The notes under the pieces: generated by a model | Databases searched by the model: none | Told to the model about the DNA's origin: nothing | What the model saw: the letters and a program-made list of their open reading frames with translations, nothing else | Translations under genes and position numbers: made by a program | Assembly (NCBI GenBank): GCA_025361165.1 | Contig: JANYAU010000091.1 | Span: forward strand, 1-33,753 | Source of the DNA: Betaproteobacteria bacterium | GTDB lineage: Bacteria > Pseudomonadota > Gammaproteobacteria > Burkholderiales > Thiobacteraceae | Direction: 5' to 3' | Length of the DNA: 33,753 nt | Shown here: piece by piece, positions 33,699 through 33,753 of the stretch | Layout: each line of letters begins with the position of its first letter | How positions within the stretch are numbered: the stretch's first letter is position 1

Positions 33699-33753
33699 CG
33701 CCATTCCAAAATATGAATTTATGTTGATGCTCCGACTTGGCAGCATACGACCC

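Noticed and set aside
1-33753. CRISPR array, rRNA operon, ordinary tRNA genes or intact insertion sequence
   Set aside because: No regularly spaced repeats, rRNA motifs, cloverleaf genes apart from tmRNA, or transposase sequences were recognised.

Overview
The window reads as a chromosomal segment of a betaproteobacterium, probably of the Nitrosomonadales and relatives. The reasons are: the gyrA / ompA-type / MTA deaminase / ubiG / HAD phosphatase run; a dcd remnant whose residues match the betaproteobacterial Dcd type; an apbC-dcd-basic amino acid decarboxylase row divergent from metG; and a one-piece tmRNA with an E. coli-like tag. No 16S rRNA is present, so the placement is inference.

Layout. 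1-5421: the 5' part of gyrA (minus) faces away from an OmpA-family gene, followed by an MTA/SAH deaminase, ubiG and a HAD phosphatase that overlaps ubiG. 5483-7850: a compact FAD amine-oxidase-like enzyme, an unassigned protein and a DUF2789 protein. 8001-8366: ssrA (tmRNA) with promoter and terminator. 8480-12010: an accessory stretch behind ssrA holding a C-terminal tyrosine-integrase remnant, a HigB/HigA-type pair, a VapB/VapC pair and a class II Fic protein under a striking operator. 12120-17668: parE, parC and an Old Yellow Enzyme. 17695-23618 (minus): a PRMT-like methyltransferase, a PBP7-type endopeptidase, and an apbC / broken dcd / decarboxylase operon. 23834-25939: metG. 26009-26927 (minus): two near-identical exported DsrE-family proteins, one a predicted lipoprotein. 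27089-27837: acylphosphatase and a WbuC-type cupin, converging. 27872-27999 (minus): an unannotated small RNA with promoter, 5' hairpin, CCUCC-rich centre and terminator. 28126-32985: dnaE and divergent trhP (yegQ). 33047-33161: an interspersed inverted-repeat element, then an NTF2/SnoaL-like gene.

Most of the window is core housekeeping: both type II topoisomerase A subunits, the replicative polymerase, tRNA charging and modification, Fe-S assembly, ubiquinone synthesis and purine salvage. The observations most worth checking are the anti-Shine-Dalgarno small RNA upstream of the cupin gene, the PRMT-like protein with an exact double-E loop, the dcd gene collapsed between two copies of a PFEP-coding sequence, the four-half-site operator of the fic gene, the duplicated DsrE pair with different cell-envelope addresses, and a repeat hairpin translated as part of MetG.

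All identifications come from reading the sequence and remembered family motifs; no searches were run. Identity counts and structures were made by eye.
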